The position numbers and the translations under genes were made by a program. A model generated the notes under the pieces. It did not search any database and was not told the DNA's origin. It saw only the letters and a program-made list of their open reading frames with translations. Of a stretch of DNA of 64,000 nucleotides, positions 48,761 to 59,748 are shown piece after piece. The first letter of the stretch is position 1, and the number at the start of each line of letters is the position of its first letter. Source of the DNA: Asterella californica (taxonomy: Eukaryota; Streptophyta; Marchantiopsida; Marchantiales; Aytoniaceae); the NCBI GenBank assembly GCA_036924285.1, contig JAYKYS010000007.1, positions 992,001-1,056,000 of the forward strand, read 5' to 3'.

Positions 48761-51700
48761 GCTAAAGAGAGATATAAGTGAAGGCAATGGTACTAGTTAT
48801 TATGAGAGATGGAAAGATTCAGCATTATAGGAGCAATGCTTGATTAATTGACAGTTGGACAGATTCATTAATGTTTCAAGGACAAGTGGAGCTCTGAAGG
48901 GAATCAATCATTTTGAGGGGTCTGGTGGATTTAGACACTATGGAGAGATAGCAAAGAAGGACGCTGAGTTTATTTCATCTAGATTTATAAAGTGGATTAA
49001 AATTCGTTTCGGGAGGAGGTGCAGTAATTGTCATTACAGGTTAGAGGGATGAAGAGTCCATCTTGCGATAAATAACTATTATTAGTGGAGGAGAGGCGGT
49101 ACCATAAAAGCAAAATGGATCATTTTTCTGGAGATCTAGATATTTCGGGTTTGGTTTGGAGGAGTATATTAGCACTAGCTAGTGGGAAGAACTTGTGTTT
49201 TACAGAATGTTCAGGTTTCTGTACTCCAAGGGAGAAGTCTCTAGAGGTTAGCAATGGGACAGAAGTTAGGTGGACGGACTGGTGTTTTTGCAATATCTTG
49301 CAATTCAAACATGAATTGCAAGTGGGAAAGTAAGGATCGATTAGGAGTTCTGTTATCTCTGAAGTAACTAATATTAGGGAAGTAACATGATTGGAGAGAA
49401 GGTGTTAAGGTAAGATAAAACTTCTTAAGATTTCCCATGAGGTTGTGTCGGAGGTGGAGGTCCATGGGTCACAACATCTTTTTAATCAAGATTTTGAGTC
49501 TCAAGATATGGGGTTATGTAGGGAATTAATGCTCTACCCATTACGAATGGTATCGATATTGGGGCATGTTGCTACCGATATGGGTAAGAAAACTCAAGCT
49601 TCGATGGATGATGTTTGGGCGGAAGTCTACAAACTTCTTAAGGAGCTGGATTGTAATAAAGATCTTGCGGTCTATATTACCCTATGGACCAATGGCTATT
49701 GAAGTCTCATCAGATCCTTCATCCTCTGGCTATTAGTTTCTGGATTTGGAAGGCCAGCTTTGTAGATAGAATTTGGTAGATTGACGATGGCTCTATTAGT
49801 ACCTCAAAGGTCCAATTTTATCCAAGGTTCACAAATTGAGTGTTTATGGTGGGCTTGGGAAGGTCACCATAGTCCATCGTTACCACGAGTGAATTGAGGT
49901 TTAATCATTGCTATCACGATGAAGCAGTAAGCAGATACTATGTATACAAATCAAGAGCATTGTTGTCTTTATCTCTTCTTAAGCCATCTCTATGTGTATA
50001 AGGAGGAGTTCAGAATTACTTCTGGTTTTGCCTAATAGTAGAGGTAAAAGGAGGAACGAGACAATAAACCAGATCAGGAGGAAGAGGTCAAGAAGTTAAG
50101 CAGGAGGACAAGCGGCCTATCCCTGTTGTCAATCATGGCGACTGCAGACAAGACGATTGAAATAGAGCCCACCTTACTAATGTTGACTAGTTCTAAAAAG
50201 TCAACTAACTGTCTCCGACCTGGACGTTTAATTGACTCAGACGTTGAAAGAATTACTTGATAAATCAAAACCTTGGAGGAGGTGTAAAAGAAGCTACAAA
50301 AGATGAAGAACTCTTGCAACTCTTGCAAGAGTTACATTGTCTTATTGTTTAACGTGAAAGATGTATATGGTAACATGTGAATTTCGGCTCTGGAAGGTGT
50401 AAGAGGGGTCAGAAAGACCAGCAAGAATTCACTAGTCAAGCAAACAACTTTGGTTCTCAATCCAATTTATTATGCTTTTGATATAGACAAAGTTTACAGA
50501 CTTTGGAAGTGTGTCTATTACGCACAAGTATATCAACCTTCGACTCTCTGAACACAAATCTGTAATTCCCAAAAACCTCTGTTCAACAATATCAAAAACA
50601 CCCTAAATGGATATCTCCAGCCAAAGTTACAAATATCCAAATTTTTGAACTCTTTTCTTAAAAATTTCTGAGATTGCTTTTCCGACACCTATGACAACTA
50701 CGATGACTTGTCTCGTATGATGTTGATGAAACGCGAGCATATTCATGAGAACCACCACCACAAAGAATGTGACAACACCCGCTAGCATTACTAGAGCTCC
50801 TCTCTGCAGGTCATCCAGAGAAGTACCAATTGTATGTCATGTTAGCAAGTTCAGAAGTAGACTAAGCTGCGTAGTATATATGATATCAAAGTAAGCTGAC
50901 CAACATCTTACCAATGTTCGTCTGTCCTTCGCATACACAAGATAAATACAAAAGTATGATGTCTCAGTAAGCACACCTCCTCTCGCATTGATCGTTATCA
51001 CCAGGACACCTATTTTAACAAATGATGATCTGTAAAACAACCAAAGGGCACAAGAGTAGCTATGTAAAGAACCGCTGAATATTTTTCCGTTGATTTCATC
51101 TTACAAACTTTCAGGAATGTCGGTCTACAGCAGCGAAATACGAGACTCTCACATGTGGATCATTGACATCAGTGATATGTTAAAACAAGTTCAAGAAACC
51201 GTATCCATAAAGAAATAGTTTCACACTTTAACAATCTTTTGCAGGACTGTCTAGAATTTGAGGTATCACTGCGCCATACCCAAAAAAACATGTTCTGCCA
51301 TAAATTTATGATCAGAATAATCTTCAAACAGGTAGTGCTCAAACAGGACAGCTGAACGCTTTTGTATACATAGTTTAGTACGTCTAGAGAAACATACACC
51401 TAAACTTTTTTGCAGTTTCCAGACAAAAGATAGTGAAAATACTTACACGGGTGACAGGAACAAACATATTGACGTGATGTTTCCAGTTATACCCATGATG
51501 ACTTACCTTGTAGACACCATCGCAGAAGCACAATAGAAGGAATCTCCAAATCGGTGGAAGGCGGGTCCAAAATGAACTTCGGAGTCTTTGTTGCAATTGA
51601 AGGATATGCTCTATATGCAGAAGGAGTCCTATCGCGCTTTAGGTCAATACTCACGGAAAGTTAGAGTGTATACTACGGATCAAAGAATATCCTGATCAAT

Positions 51701-52610
51701 CCACATGTACAAAGAGTGGAAGAGAGAGAAATCATTGAGAAAGTGTAAATGAATAGATCTCTTCATGGCTGATCGCTCCTTTAAAGCGCAAGAGCACAAC
51801 AATCAGAAGCAATGATCGCTAACTTTGATCAACTAGCACTCGAGTTGTTGAAATCCACTCGTTGCTCGGAGTATCGAATACTCCATACAATGTTCATAGA
51901 GGCTCGGGTAGAAACAAATCCGCATCACTAGATCTGGACAGTATTGTTCAAAGTTGCACCGAACTTATATACATAACTCCAATCAAATGTTCATTTTCAA
52001 ACATGTTGTTATACTTTGGCACTTTGTGGCTATTTACATTGTACGTTCTTCAGTGTCCTTACCGTCCGTGCACTTTGAAAGGGAGAGAGATCGACATGAA
52101 GTAGTTTTTGAGCTGTAGTTGGTAAGAAAATTGGCTATCAACCACTCTTCTCATGATCAACTGGGCCTGTAAGTCTCATAATAAATTTAAATATCGTGAT
52201 CAGAAAACTTCATGTTCGTGGGAATGAACGGTCAAGACTTGGTACGAGTTTTGGAATATTCTTCTCACATAAAGTTAAGGTACGAATATGCATCTGATGT
52301 GTCACCAAGGAAGCAATGGTAAGTTTTTCTGATGGAATGTACTTTGTGTTTGATTAGATTGACAGCTCGATGATCAACCACATGTCAGACTCGTGAACGT
52401 GTTTGAAAATGTCTGACGTTACAAGGAGGGTGCTCATTATCTCCAATCATTGCACCATGTGGTTCCAACATCGCAAATGAAAGAGTACACATAAATATTG
52501 AACATCTTTACGAAGGATGGAAGGATGTGCGTCATGATTAGTTTCTTATCAGTACATGACTCTCAAACTTGTTTGAAGCTTGCAAAACTCAATCTATCGA
52601 GTTTCGAGTA
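48760..52610. other. No gene recognised
   Basis: Several frames of 60-85 codons (for example 48855-49052, 49085-49333 and 49445-49702 on the plus strand) lie close together and could be remnants of one decayed polyprotein. None shows a motif that I can name. The remainder is AT-rich non-coding sequence. Confidence 0.5.
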
Positions 52611-52617
52611 CCAACGT

Positions 52618-53933
52618 TGTCGTGATGTGAATCATTTTACATTGTAAATAATTCACCTCTCTATCAAGCGTTAGTCTCTCTGAGTGAAATTAGGACCTCA
52701 GAGAAGTCGACACTGGAGGAGGTTATATATTTTTGAGTCTTAGTAGGTTGATTACCATGTAGATGGAGTTAAGCTCATGGGTTGTAATTACATGTCGCCC
52801 ATGCATGCTTCCTAGCGAGGTTAGGTTATCTTTCGGGATTACGTGCCGTTTTACATGTCTTCGCATGTAGTTTAGGGTCTATGCTGGCACTTTAGGAGCT
52901 TGACGTGGTAGCCTATGTGCAAAATCAAGTCACCACGTGGTTTGGGACACAAAAGGACAGGGGAGTGAAGCTATGAACTCCCATTGGTCCAATTTTGTCT
53001 TTAGTGTACTGCTAAACTTAGTAGTAGGGGTCTTAAGAGGAGTTCGAGCATTTGGTGAGGGAACTTCGAAATCTGAGAGCATAGGGAGATAGAGTTCGTC
53101 GTGCCAAGCGATTTGGAGCAATAAAGAAGGAGTTATGGCTGATTGAAGTTCGATTGTGCCAGAATTGCAACACTTCTGTTGATTTTGGGGTTTTCGGTGT
53201 CAATCGCAGTAGATTTGAGAAAATCGCTTCAAACCTTCGAGGTCGCGTTCATTGTCAGCAGGGCTACGACTGTCCCCAAATTTTCATGTCAATTGAAATT
53301 GTGAGTAATTCAGGGCGACCGCTGAAGCAGAGGGGGTCCGAAAAGCTCTCAATCTAGAGCATCAACTTCAGAAAGCGAGATCTGGAGTTCTGTGTACAAT
53401 CAGGAGGCCCAACTTCACAGGAGTGTTCAGCAAGCTGTGTACTGCAAATCCTGTAAGAATCTCTGAAAGTGATCGAGCCAATTCTCTGTTCTAGGTCGAA
53501 ATAGCTGTCTGGGTACCAGAAATTGCCGTAATTTCTCTGCTCAGAACCTTTCTGCCCATATCTCGACACTCTGATTTGATCTCAAGCTGAAACTTCGTGT
53601 GTATGGTCAGTAGGGCCTCATTTACATGTAGGAGGAGTTCTGAAGTCTGAACCATAGTATGTTTCTGATTCTAGACCGTTAAAGTTCGCTGTCTGACCTT
53701 ATTACTGCTAGTCTGATCCGATCTTCGCTTCCTGAACATACTGGAGGGTCCATTCGACCTGAGTGAGTGTCTATAGTGCCCTTTATGACCTAAACCCTAC
53801 CTCTGTATAGTAAGCAACCACAGCTTGAAGCCCAACGCTTCCCTGAGTAGACCGAACATAGCCTTCAAGGTCATATCACAGCCAGAAGGTTCCGCCCTTC
53901 CCTGGAAAACTCTCAACTCGACAACGTGTGCTT
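52618..53933 (+). repeat. Solo LTR3 with 4-bp target duplication
   Basis: Starts TGTCGTGATGTGAATC and ends CTCAACTCGACA; flanked by ACGT on both sides (52614-52617, 53934-53937). Its first about 110 bp match 7954-8060 and its end matches 9634-9679. A solo LTR is the expected product of recombination between the two LTRs of a full element. Confidence 0.82.
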
Positions 53934-54309
53934 CAACTTCCTCATGCTTATAATGATGACATTGTTTCCGAGCTTTCACTCTTGGAACAACACGCGATAC
54001 AAGGAAAAGATGACTTGCTACCAAGGATGGATAGAGAGAATGATTGCTTCTTGTGGAAAAGTTTGATAATTACTTCAGCTAGGAACGGACCTAAATATCG
54101 CTCTACAATCATGAGTGTAAAGTACGTGGGAGCGCTGAATGTGTTAACTTGAACTCGCCATACTACAAACATAAGGGTTCGTTGAATCTACAAGATTGAC
54201 CACGACACATACATGTCTAGAAGCCATACTGTGTAGGAGCTATAGTTCTAGATGATCAACACATTTGTTCAAATTGTGATGCTCATCCACAGTGCATTAA
54301 CTCATGTGA

Positions 54310-55085
54310 TGTCGTGTCGTGGATCGACTATGATGAGAAGCTAGTGCTTTAGAGAACATTCATTCTCAACTTGCTCAAAACAAGATTTTGACAACACCAA
54401 TGTGTGGGTGTTGTTGAGTAGATCAAAATGGTTCTTGGATCATCATACACTGAGCTACAGAGAAAAGTTATGGGAAGTCTAAGATTTTGAGGTTTGACAT
54501 GATATGGTGCTAATGTGACATCCGGATGCTGACCTGGCATTTTGATGACATGTCAGATTTTTGACATAGAAATTTTCAGGAAAAAATGCTGATATGGCAA
54601 ATTGACGTGTCAAAAATATTGACGTGACTCTACCACATGAACTGATGATGTGGCACTTTAGGTGATGTGGTATAAATGCTGGCGTGACAAGATGGTTACT
54701 GGATAAGGACTCTGACGTGTCAGAATGATGTGGATTAGGACAGATGTCTCAATAAAATAATGACATGGATTTAAGACTTAGGTGGCAATTTGCATGTGTG
54801 ACACGTGATATGACGCATGTGTGACGTTTGTTAGAATGATGTGATGACAAGTGTCTCAACCTAAGACAACCTTGTGAGTATAAAAGTAGAGCTCGGGAGG
54901 ATCATTTGCTGGAGGATGTGAGCATTTTCTAGAGTGTCGAAAGACTTTATGGTTTTAAGAGGACTTAAGTTAAATTTTTGACCTTTGGGTGGCAAAAATA
55001 CATGAGATCTCGTACAATTTTGCTCACGTGAAACATAACTGGTAACTAAAATGGCCATAACTTCATGTGGTTAAGTCAGATCTAG
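54310..55085 (+). repeat. LTR2-related partial LTR upstream of the HUH gene
   Basis: Starts TGTCGTGTCGTGGATCG, close to the LTR2 start. It includes the TGACGTG iterations (54510-54760), a TATAAAAG at about 54877 and a closing stretch near 55060-55100 (CATAACTTC, TTTTTTGTATCATTGGAAA) of a type common near LTR transcription starts. Its 3' end is not delimited; the HUH frame opens at 55086. Confidence 0.45.
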
Positions 55086-55697
55086 GAGTTTTTTGTATCA
55101 TTGGAAACCTTACACTATGTCAGTGGTGATAACTCTTCCGTGGGTGATTCTTGCCCTCTAGTTCGAGACAGTCTTTTCTACCCTGATGCCTGTCCACCAC
55201 CCTTGCCGACGCTAGACCAGGCTCTAAGTCTCTCTCAGCGTATTGTTTCCTACGATGAGGGAAAGGTTCTTTTCCGGTACAATACCTACTGTGTTTACTT
55301 GAATCTTTTGCCATCGGCTCATCCTCCACAGTTCTTAGTTGATGGTGATTTCGTCAAAGTAGGTCGCAGTTTTGCAGCTTTGTCTGGACCTTATTTCTAC
55401 CTAGGGACTAGCGACGATGGCTACTGGATAATTCTACAGGACCGGCACCTTGTTTTCTTCTCCTATCCGAGGTATTATGTAGAAGTGAGCACCAACTTCT
55501 TACGACCGACTGTACATCTCATCTACCGCTCCCGCTTCCTTTCTTGTGTGTGTTCTGTCTTGCATCCGGAGTGTTTCTGTTATGTTTGTCCTCATTTTTC
55601 TGAAACATCCCGGCTAAATGTTCCTCCGAAGACAGACGAGGACGAAGAGAGTAGCCCCTGTGAAGAAGAATTTAGAGCTATCGATCACAGTCTGTAA
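55086..55697 (+). pseudogene. N-terminal part of HUH protein: Cys/His cluster region
   Basis: This frame is open from 55086 (TAG at 55083) and has no early ATG, so the true start is upstream in another exon, or the 5' end was lost where the LTR-like sequence joins. The roughly 200 residues are Pro/Tyr/Phe-rich (SQRIVSYDEGKVLFRYNTYC). They end in a tight metal-binding-like cluster, with Cys at about 149, 151, 158, 160 and 163 and His at 155 and 165, then an acidic stretch. It overlaps the next frame by 80 bp in the -1/+1 relation. The natural product is probably one protein spanning both frames, broken by an indel, an unrecognised short intron or a frameshift signal. Confidence 0.55.
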
Positions 55698-56580
55698 GAC
55701 AGGTGGAGATTTAGAACTGTCTTTCTTCTCTCTACTTGGAGAATTCCTCGAGAGTCAATGTTTTTCTGGTGTTTTTTCCATAGAGAGGGGTGGAGCACTT
55801 CTCCACCTGCATTACCAGGGAATTATAGCCATACCAGCCAACTCTTCCCAGGAGGTCAAAAAGCGCATCACCAGTGCTCTTGGATGGACAACCAACCGTC
55901 CTTTGGGTGCGGAAGTTTGTGTAAAAACTTTAACCAACAAGGGCCTTCATACCTTTGTCGGCATGGTAGGTTATTGCATGAAGGATGAGCGGGAGCAGTA
56001 TCACCATGCGCACACAAAGAATATCTCTGAGAGTATGTTCGTTGACGGCAGAGAATTGTATACTCTTCTTGGTGCATGTGATACTAAGAATCGAGTTGAG
56101 CTCACATATGCTAATATTTTGCCACGCGCGTTACAGTTCAATAAGTATAAGTCTAGCCATCCGCTGTCTTCTACCTTCCGCACTTGTCTACGTTCGATGA
56201 TTCTCTCTGGAAAGTATTCTGCGTCCCCTCGTTGGCTTATGCAGGGCGGCATTCAACTGCGGAGGGTCGACTCGCTCTGGAAATCCTTTCTACATCCGGA
56301 GCTCATCACATCGGAAGACGTGCAGAATATCTTCTTCTGGCAGGAAAGCCGAAGGTGTCACAACTGTAAGTATCGCTATACACAGGCAGCGGAAGGTGCA
56401 GATGACGAAGCTGGCGGCTCCACTCCAGACGCACCACAGGCAGGAGGTGCAGATGCTAATCGGAGTGCAGTTCCAGATCCACTTCCCGACTACATACCTC
56501 TTAGTGAAGCGCTGGAACGAGAGACAGGCTCCGAAAGATGCCTCTCTACTCAGCAGCCTACTGTTGTAGTCATAGACTGA
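55618..56580 (+). CDS. HUH (Rep-class) endonuclease, helicase absent
   Basis: Open for 320 codons from an ATG preceded directly by TAA. It has the three Rep motifs in order. Motif I: LELSITVCK (residues 19-27). Motif II: HLHYQG with metal-binding His63 and His65. Motif III: GYCMKDE with candidate nucleophile Tyr119 and Lys122. Spacing fits single-tyrosine HUH enzymes that nick and rejoin one DNA strand. A CHNC pair lies near residue 246 and a Pro/Asp-rich tail ends the protein. No Walker A/B motif follows, which separates it from CRESS-virus Rep and from Helitron RepHel. The closest concept I know is the HUH-only eukaryotic transposon (Replitron). AATAAA is at 56874-56879. Confidence 0.72.
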   Translation: MFLRRQTRTKRVAPVKKNLELSITVCKTGGDLELSFFSLLGEFLESQCFSGVFSIERGGALLHLHYQGIIAIPANSSQEVKKRITSALGWTTNRPLGAEVCVKTLTNKGLHTFVGMVGYCMKDEREQYHHAHTKNISESMFVDGRELYTLLGACDTKNRVELTYANILPRALQFNKYKSSHPLSSTFRTCLRSMILSGKYSASPRWLMQGGIQLRRVDSLWKSFLHPELITSEDVQNIFFWQESRRCHNCKYRYTQAAEGADDEAGGSTPDAPQAGGADANRSAVPDPLPDYIPLSEALERETGSERCLSTQQPTVVVID

Positions 56581-56733
56581 TAATGTAAATTAAGTACATA
56601 CTTGTAGGTACTGTGACTATCGATTGTAGTGAGTGTGTTACGAAAATTGGTTACTGAGTTTGCATTTACCGTGTAGCAGTATCTACACAAGCCGACTTTT
56701 GCTTCTCTTCGTAACCTGCATATATACAAATAT

Positions 56734-56774
56734 ACAGTTTTGACGAGCACGCATACAGTTTGGCGAGCATGCAT
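56734..56774 (+). repeat. Iteron-like 20-bp tandem pair downstream of the HUH gene
   Basis: 56734-56754 and 56755-56774 share ACAGTTT, GCGAGCA-like and GCAT blocks with two substitutions and one indel. HUH proteins often bind such iterated sites near their nicking site; that role is inference. Confidence 0.55.
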
Positions 56775-57111
56775 ATTTAAGTTCAATATCGGTTGTTCGG
56801 AACCCTCTATGACTGTCAAGTTGAGGCTCGTCTTCTGACCTACAACTTATCGTCTGTTCCATTGTATTTATGAAATAAAGAAAATTTTTTACATCTTCCA
56901 CTGAGGTGAGATGGGTATTTATCGTATGTACTCCGGAAGGCATGCAGCAACGACAGTGGACGGCAGAAAAAATAAACCTGCACCCTGCAAAAATAAAACT
57001 CACTGCCGAAAAACATAACCGTCGCAAGTGAATATGCATCCAAACTACACTTCAATCTCGCCATGGAAACCTAATCTTTGCATGGTAATTACCTGACATT
57101 AGTGACCTCGG

Positions 57112-57441
57112 CTATGAAGTCAGTTCTATCTTTGGAGTGGGAGTCCATTGCGTAGTGGACGAACTACCGTCCCCAGCAGTTGGTGGGAAAATAGCAGCAT
57201 CTTCTAACGATGTCACATTATCGAGACTACTACTACGCTGGACTACTACTCACGTTAAATCTGATTTACTGATTTCTCGTAAATTCGGAGGAGGTGCATA
57301 GACTTTGTCATGACTAGAACTCAGAATAAGCAAAAACATATGTGGTTGATTATCTGGATTGAACACATGGGGTACGATGCTATCTCCATCCTCGTCTATA
57401 ACGATCCTTCTCGTGTCATCAATCCTTCTCATATCAGCCAT
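57112..57441 (-). CDS. Small convergent open frame, unknown protein
   Basis: ATG at 57441 opens MADMRRIDDTRRIVIDEDGD, Asp/Ser/Thr-rich, about 110 codons to TAG at 57112 with one in-frame TGA at 57250-57252. That TGA overlaps a good splice-donor string (GTGAGT starting at 57253), so it could mark an exon end; or the frame may simply be decayed. The frame stays protein-like beyond the TGA (SSSLDNVTSLEDAAIFPPT). It points toward the HUH gene. I do not recognise it. Confidence 0.35.
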
Positions 57442-57449
57442 GGTGCACG

Positions 57450-58418
57450 AGAGGATTCATTTACACCACAAAGCTAGACGACTAATCCAAAAATCAATGT
57501 AATCACCCATAGAGTGCACCAAACAATGAATATCAAATTTGAGAATCACTCATGACAAGATTTCACATTTTTCTCTAACGTGAACTCTCTCTTGCAACTC
57601 TTTCAACATTCGATGCTCGAAGCTCTCTGTATCATCTTGTCGTCTTGTTATGTCCACCGTAAAATAGCGTGAGGTTTCACGTCGTTCCTGTGAGAACATA
57701 AAGAACCACCTCCTGAAACTCAAAGGTGTCCTCCATCAACCCCCTTCTGATAATTCAGAAAAGTGTATGACAGATTGCAAACCTGCCTAGATAAACTAAA
57801 ACTATGTCACTACGGAGAACACGTTTATTACCAATCTTAAGAGTCACACAACCAACTGATCTTTAAAAGCGTGGTGCGGTCACACCCTAAGTTGCAAATC
57901 ATTTGGGTATTCAGTCTTGAGATATCATGTTCAAGTCTGTCATCATTACTTTTAGTTACGATATTCAAAGATATATTCAACTTAAGGAGAGTTCATGTAC
58001 TTCTTGAAGGATATTCAAAGATCAAAGGATAAGAGGCAAGGTGGAAGTTATAGATGAGTTTGTCACTTTGAACGCATGATTTCATCATTTGAAGTTGAAT
58101 AGACATAGTTATGTTGGAACGAAATCTCAATCAAAAAATTAATGTGAACAACTTCTCCAGACTAGACTTTTGCATGTGATATTACACTGAGTGTTGGATT
58201 GCATAGATTATGCATGTGCATATATTCTGCTTAATATTGTGTATTCAATTTGACTAGCAATCAAAAGTAATCATCCGTTAAAATGAGTGGGCTCTCAATC
58301 TAGAACACTATCTTCATATTGCCATAACAAGAGATGTGATGGTTTGTCTTTAGTGGAATTTCATGTTTGTGTAGAAGGACTTGTATAGTTTACATCTTGT
58401 GAGGTTCAATATAAGTGG
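57450..58418. other. No gene recognised
   Basis: AT-rich sequence up to the right boundary of the inserted block; no repeat end or coding run identified. Confidence 0.6.
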
Positions 58419-59684
58419 TTGGTAGGATCAGGTTTGCGACCAAACCACCCGCACAAGTGTCCCACAATCACAACCTCTCGAACTCCAAACGAAGATTTAG
58501 CGCCTGATAGTGTCAAGTGAACCTCCCCGAGTCGTGATAAAATCTGATCACAATCTAGAATATGATCAGCCACAAATTTTCGACACCTCCTCTGATCGAC
58601 TCTCTCATCCTTCTGCTCCTCTACACATCTCCGAGATGAAGTCTCGAAGAACTTTATTCATCCCGTTCATCATGTGTGCAACAGAATTTGTTGCCCCTTC
58701 CGGCAATGTGCACATCCTCACCACACCCAACAGTGTTCTCATAGTAGTGACGTCTCTACTCTTTTCAGCAAGTTGAAACTGATCGTATCCAGAGTAGAGA
58801 TCTCTTATCGAGTAAATGACTCTACCAACGAATGCTTCAGCAAACTCTCCCACAATAGGTCCGATCCGTGTATTTCTGATGGTCACTTGATTCACCGGTT
58901 GCATATCTTGAATGAACCGTAGCACTCCACTCTTCTTTGACACTGTAAACCAACGGCTGGAATACGATGCAAATGATGGCTCAATGATTCTCATCCGCAT
59001 CTTCTCCTTTAGAAGCTCCATAAGCTTTGGCATATGTGTCTTAGGTACGGGAATTGGTCTTAAGTCCCAAGGCGCATGTGGTACCGTAAATATGATCATT
59101 GGTGCTACAACGCTTGGATCTACACACCCAATTTCTGAAGGCTCAAAAGCAAAAGTTTTCTCATGCCTACTTAACATCTCCTTGAACTCTCTCTCCTCAA
59201 CAGGTAGAAGAAAGTCGGTAGAACCAACCTTCAACTCCTTAAGCGTAGCTTCTGTAAACTTGTGACCTATCTGATCAGGATATTGTAAGCTCTTCTCCTT
59301 TGAGGCTTGTTGAACTCGTTGGTTGGAGTCGTTAAATAGCGGTTGTGCAACCGGCTTCATATTTTTATCCACCATTTTATACCTGATCTTGACTCTGACT
59401 TCAGGTATCTGGAACGATTCCATAGCCGAGTAAAGCTCCATAGAACGTATGTACACAACTTGGTCTTCATTCCTTTGCTCAGCCTTGTGAAGCTCTTCCA
59501 AAGGATCATCCAAATCCATCTCCATGTAAAAATCCTCTATCTGATCCTCCTCACTAAGCACACCAACTCTTTTTAGATCTTTTTGGGTTCTTTGCACAAC
59601 TTTCTTTTCCCATTTTTGAAGATCAGCAAAAGCTGCGTATATACAAAAAATCCACTCTCCGAATATCTCACCACTCCTGTACAA
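58419..59684 (-). pseudogene. Element J reverse transcriptase, upstream half
   Basis: Minus strand: HEKTFAFEPSEIGCVDPSVV, RPIPVPKTHMPKLMELLKEK, SSRWFTVSKKSGVLRFIQDM, YDQFQLAEKSRDVTTMRTLL, ATNSVAHMMNGMNKVLRDFI. At about 58630 a deletion of roughly 35-45 bp removes the MPFLDDIPIK segment, so the catalytic Asp pair is missing. After it the frame shifts and continues as thumb sequence (VVIVGHLCGWFGRKPDPT) to 58419, where the 24-kb block intervenes. Confidence 0.85.
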
Positions 59685-59748
59685 AAGGCACTATCCTTTT
59701 CAAACGAGAGTACCTCCTTTCGTGTATCGGTACCACTATACTCTCGCT

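Larger units (their letters stand above)
34508..58418. other. About 24-kb block inserted between RT codons of element J
   Basis: The two boundaries fall in the same element, on the same strand, in the right order and within about five bases of each other in the RT sequence (minus strand: ...GATCCTACCAA at 58419, ATGCCATATAG at 34507). No terminal inverted repeat, TC...CTRR ends or target duplication is evident. The block is AT-richer than its flanks and carries the features listed inside it. It may have been assembled by several events. Confidence 0.55.

Noticed and set aside
49445..49702. Host gene exon
   Set aside because: 85 codons with no recognised motif, no clear splice sites and poor frames around it; left as unassigned sequence.
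55086..56580. Endogenous geminivirus or other CRESS-virus Rep
   Set aside because: Motifs II and III fit, but there is no superfamily 3 helicase, no capsid gene and no nonanucleotide-type origin hairpin seen. The N-terminal Cys/His region is not a feature of those viruses.
34508..58418. The 24-kb block as one Helitron or one giant TIR transposon
   Set aside because: No TC start, CTRR end with hairpin, terminal inverted repeat or target duplication at either boundary. The block contains independent LTR and gag remnants, so a single-element reading is unsupported.
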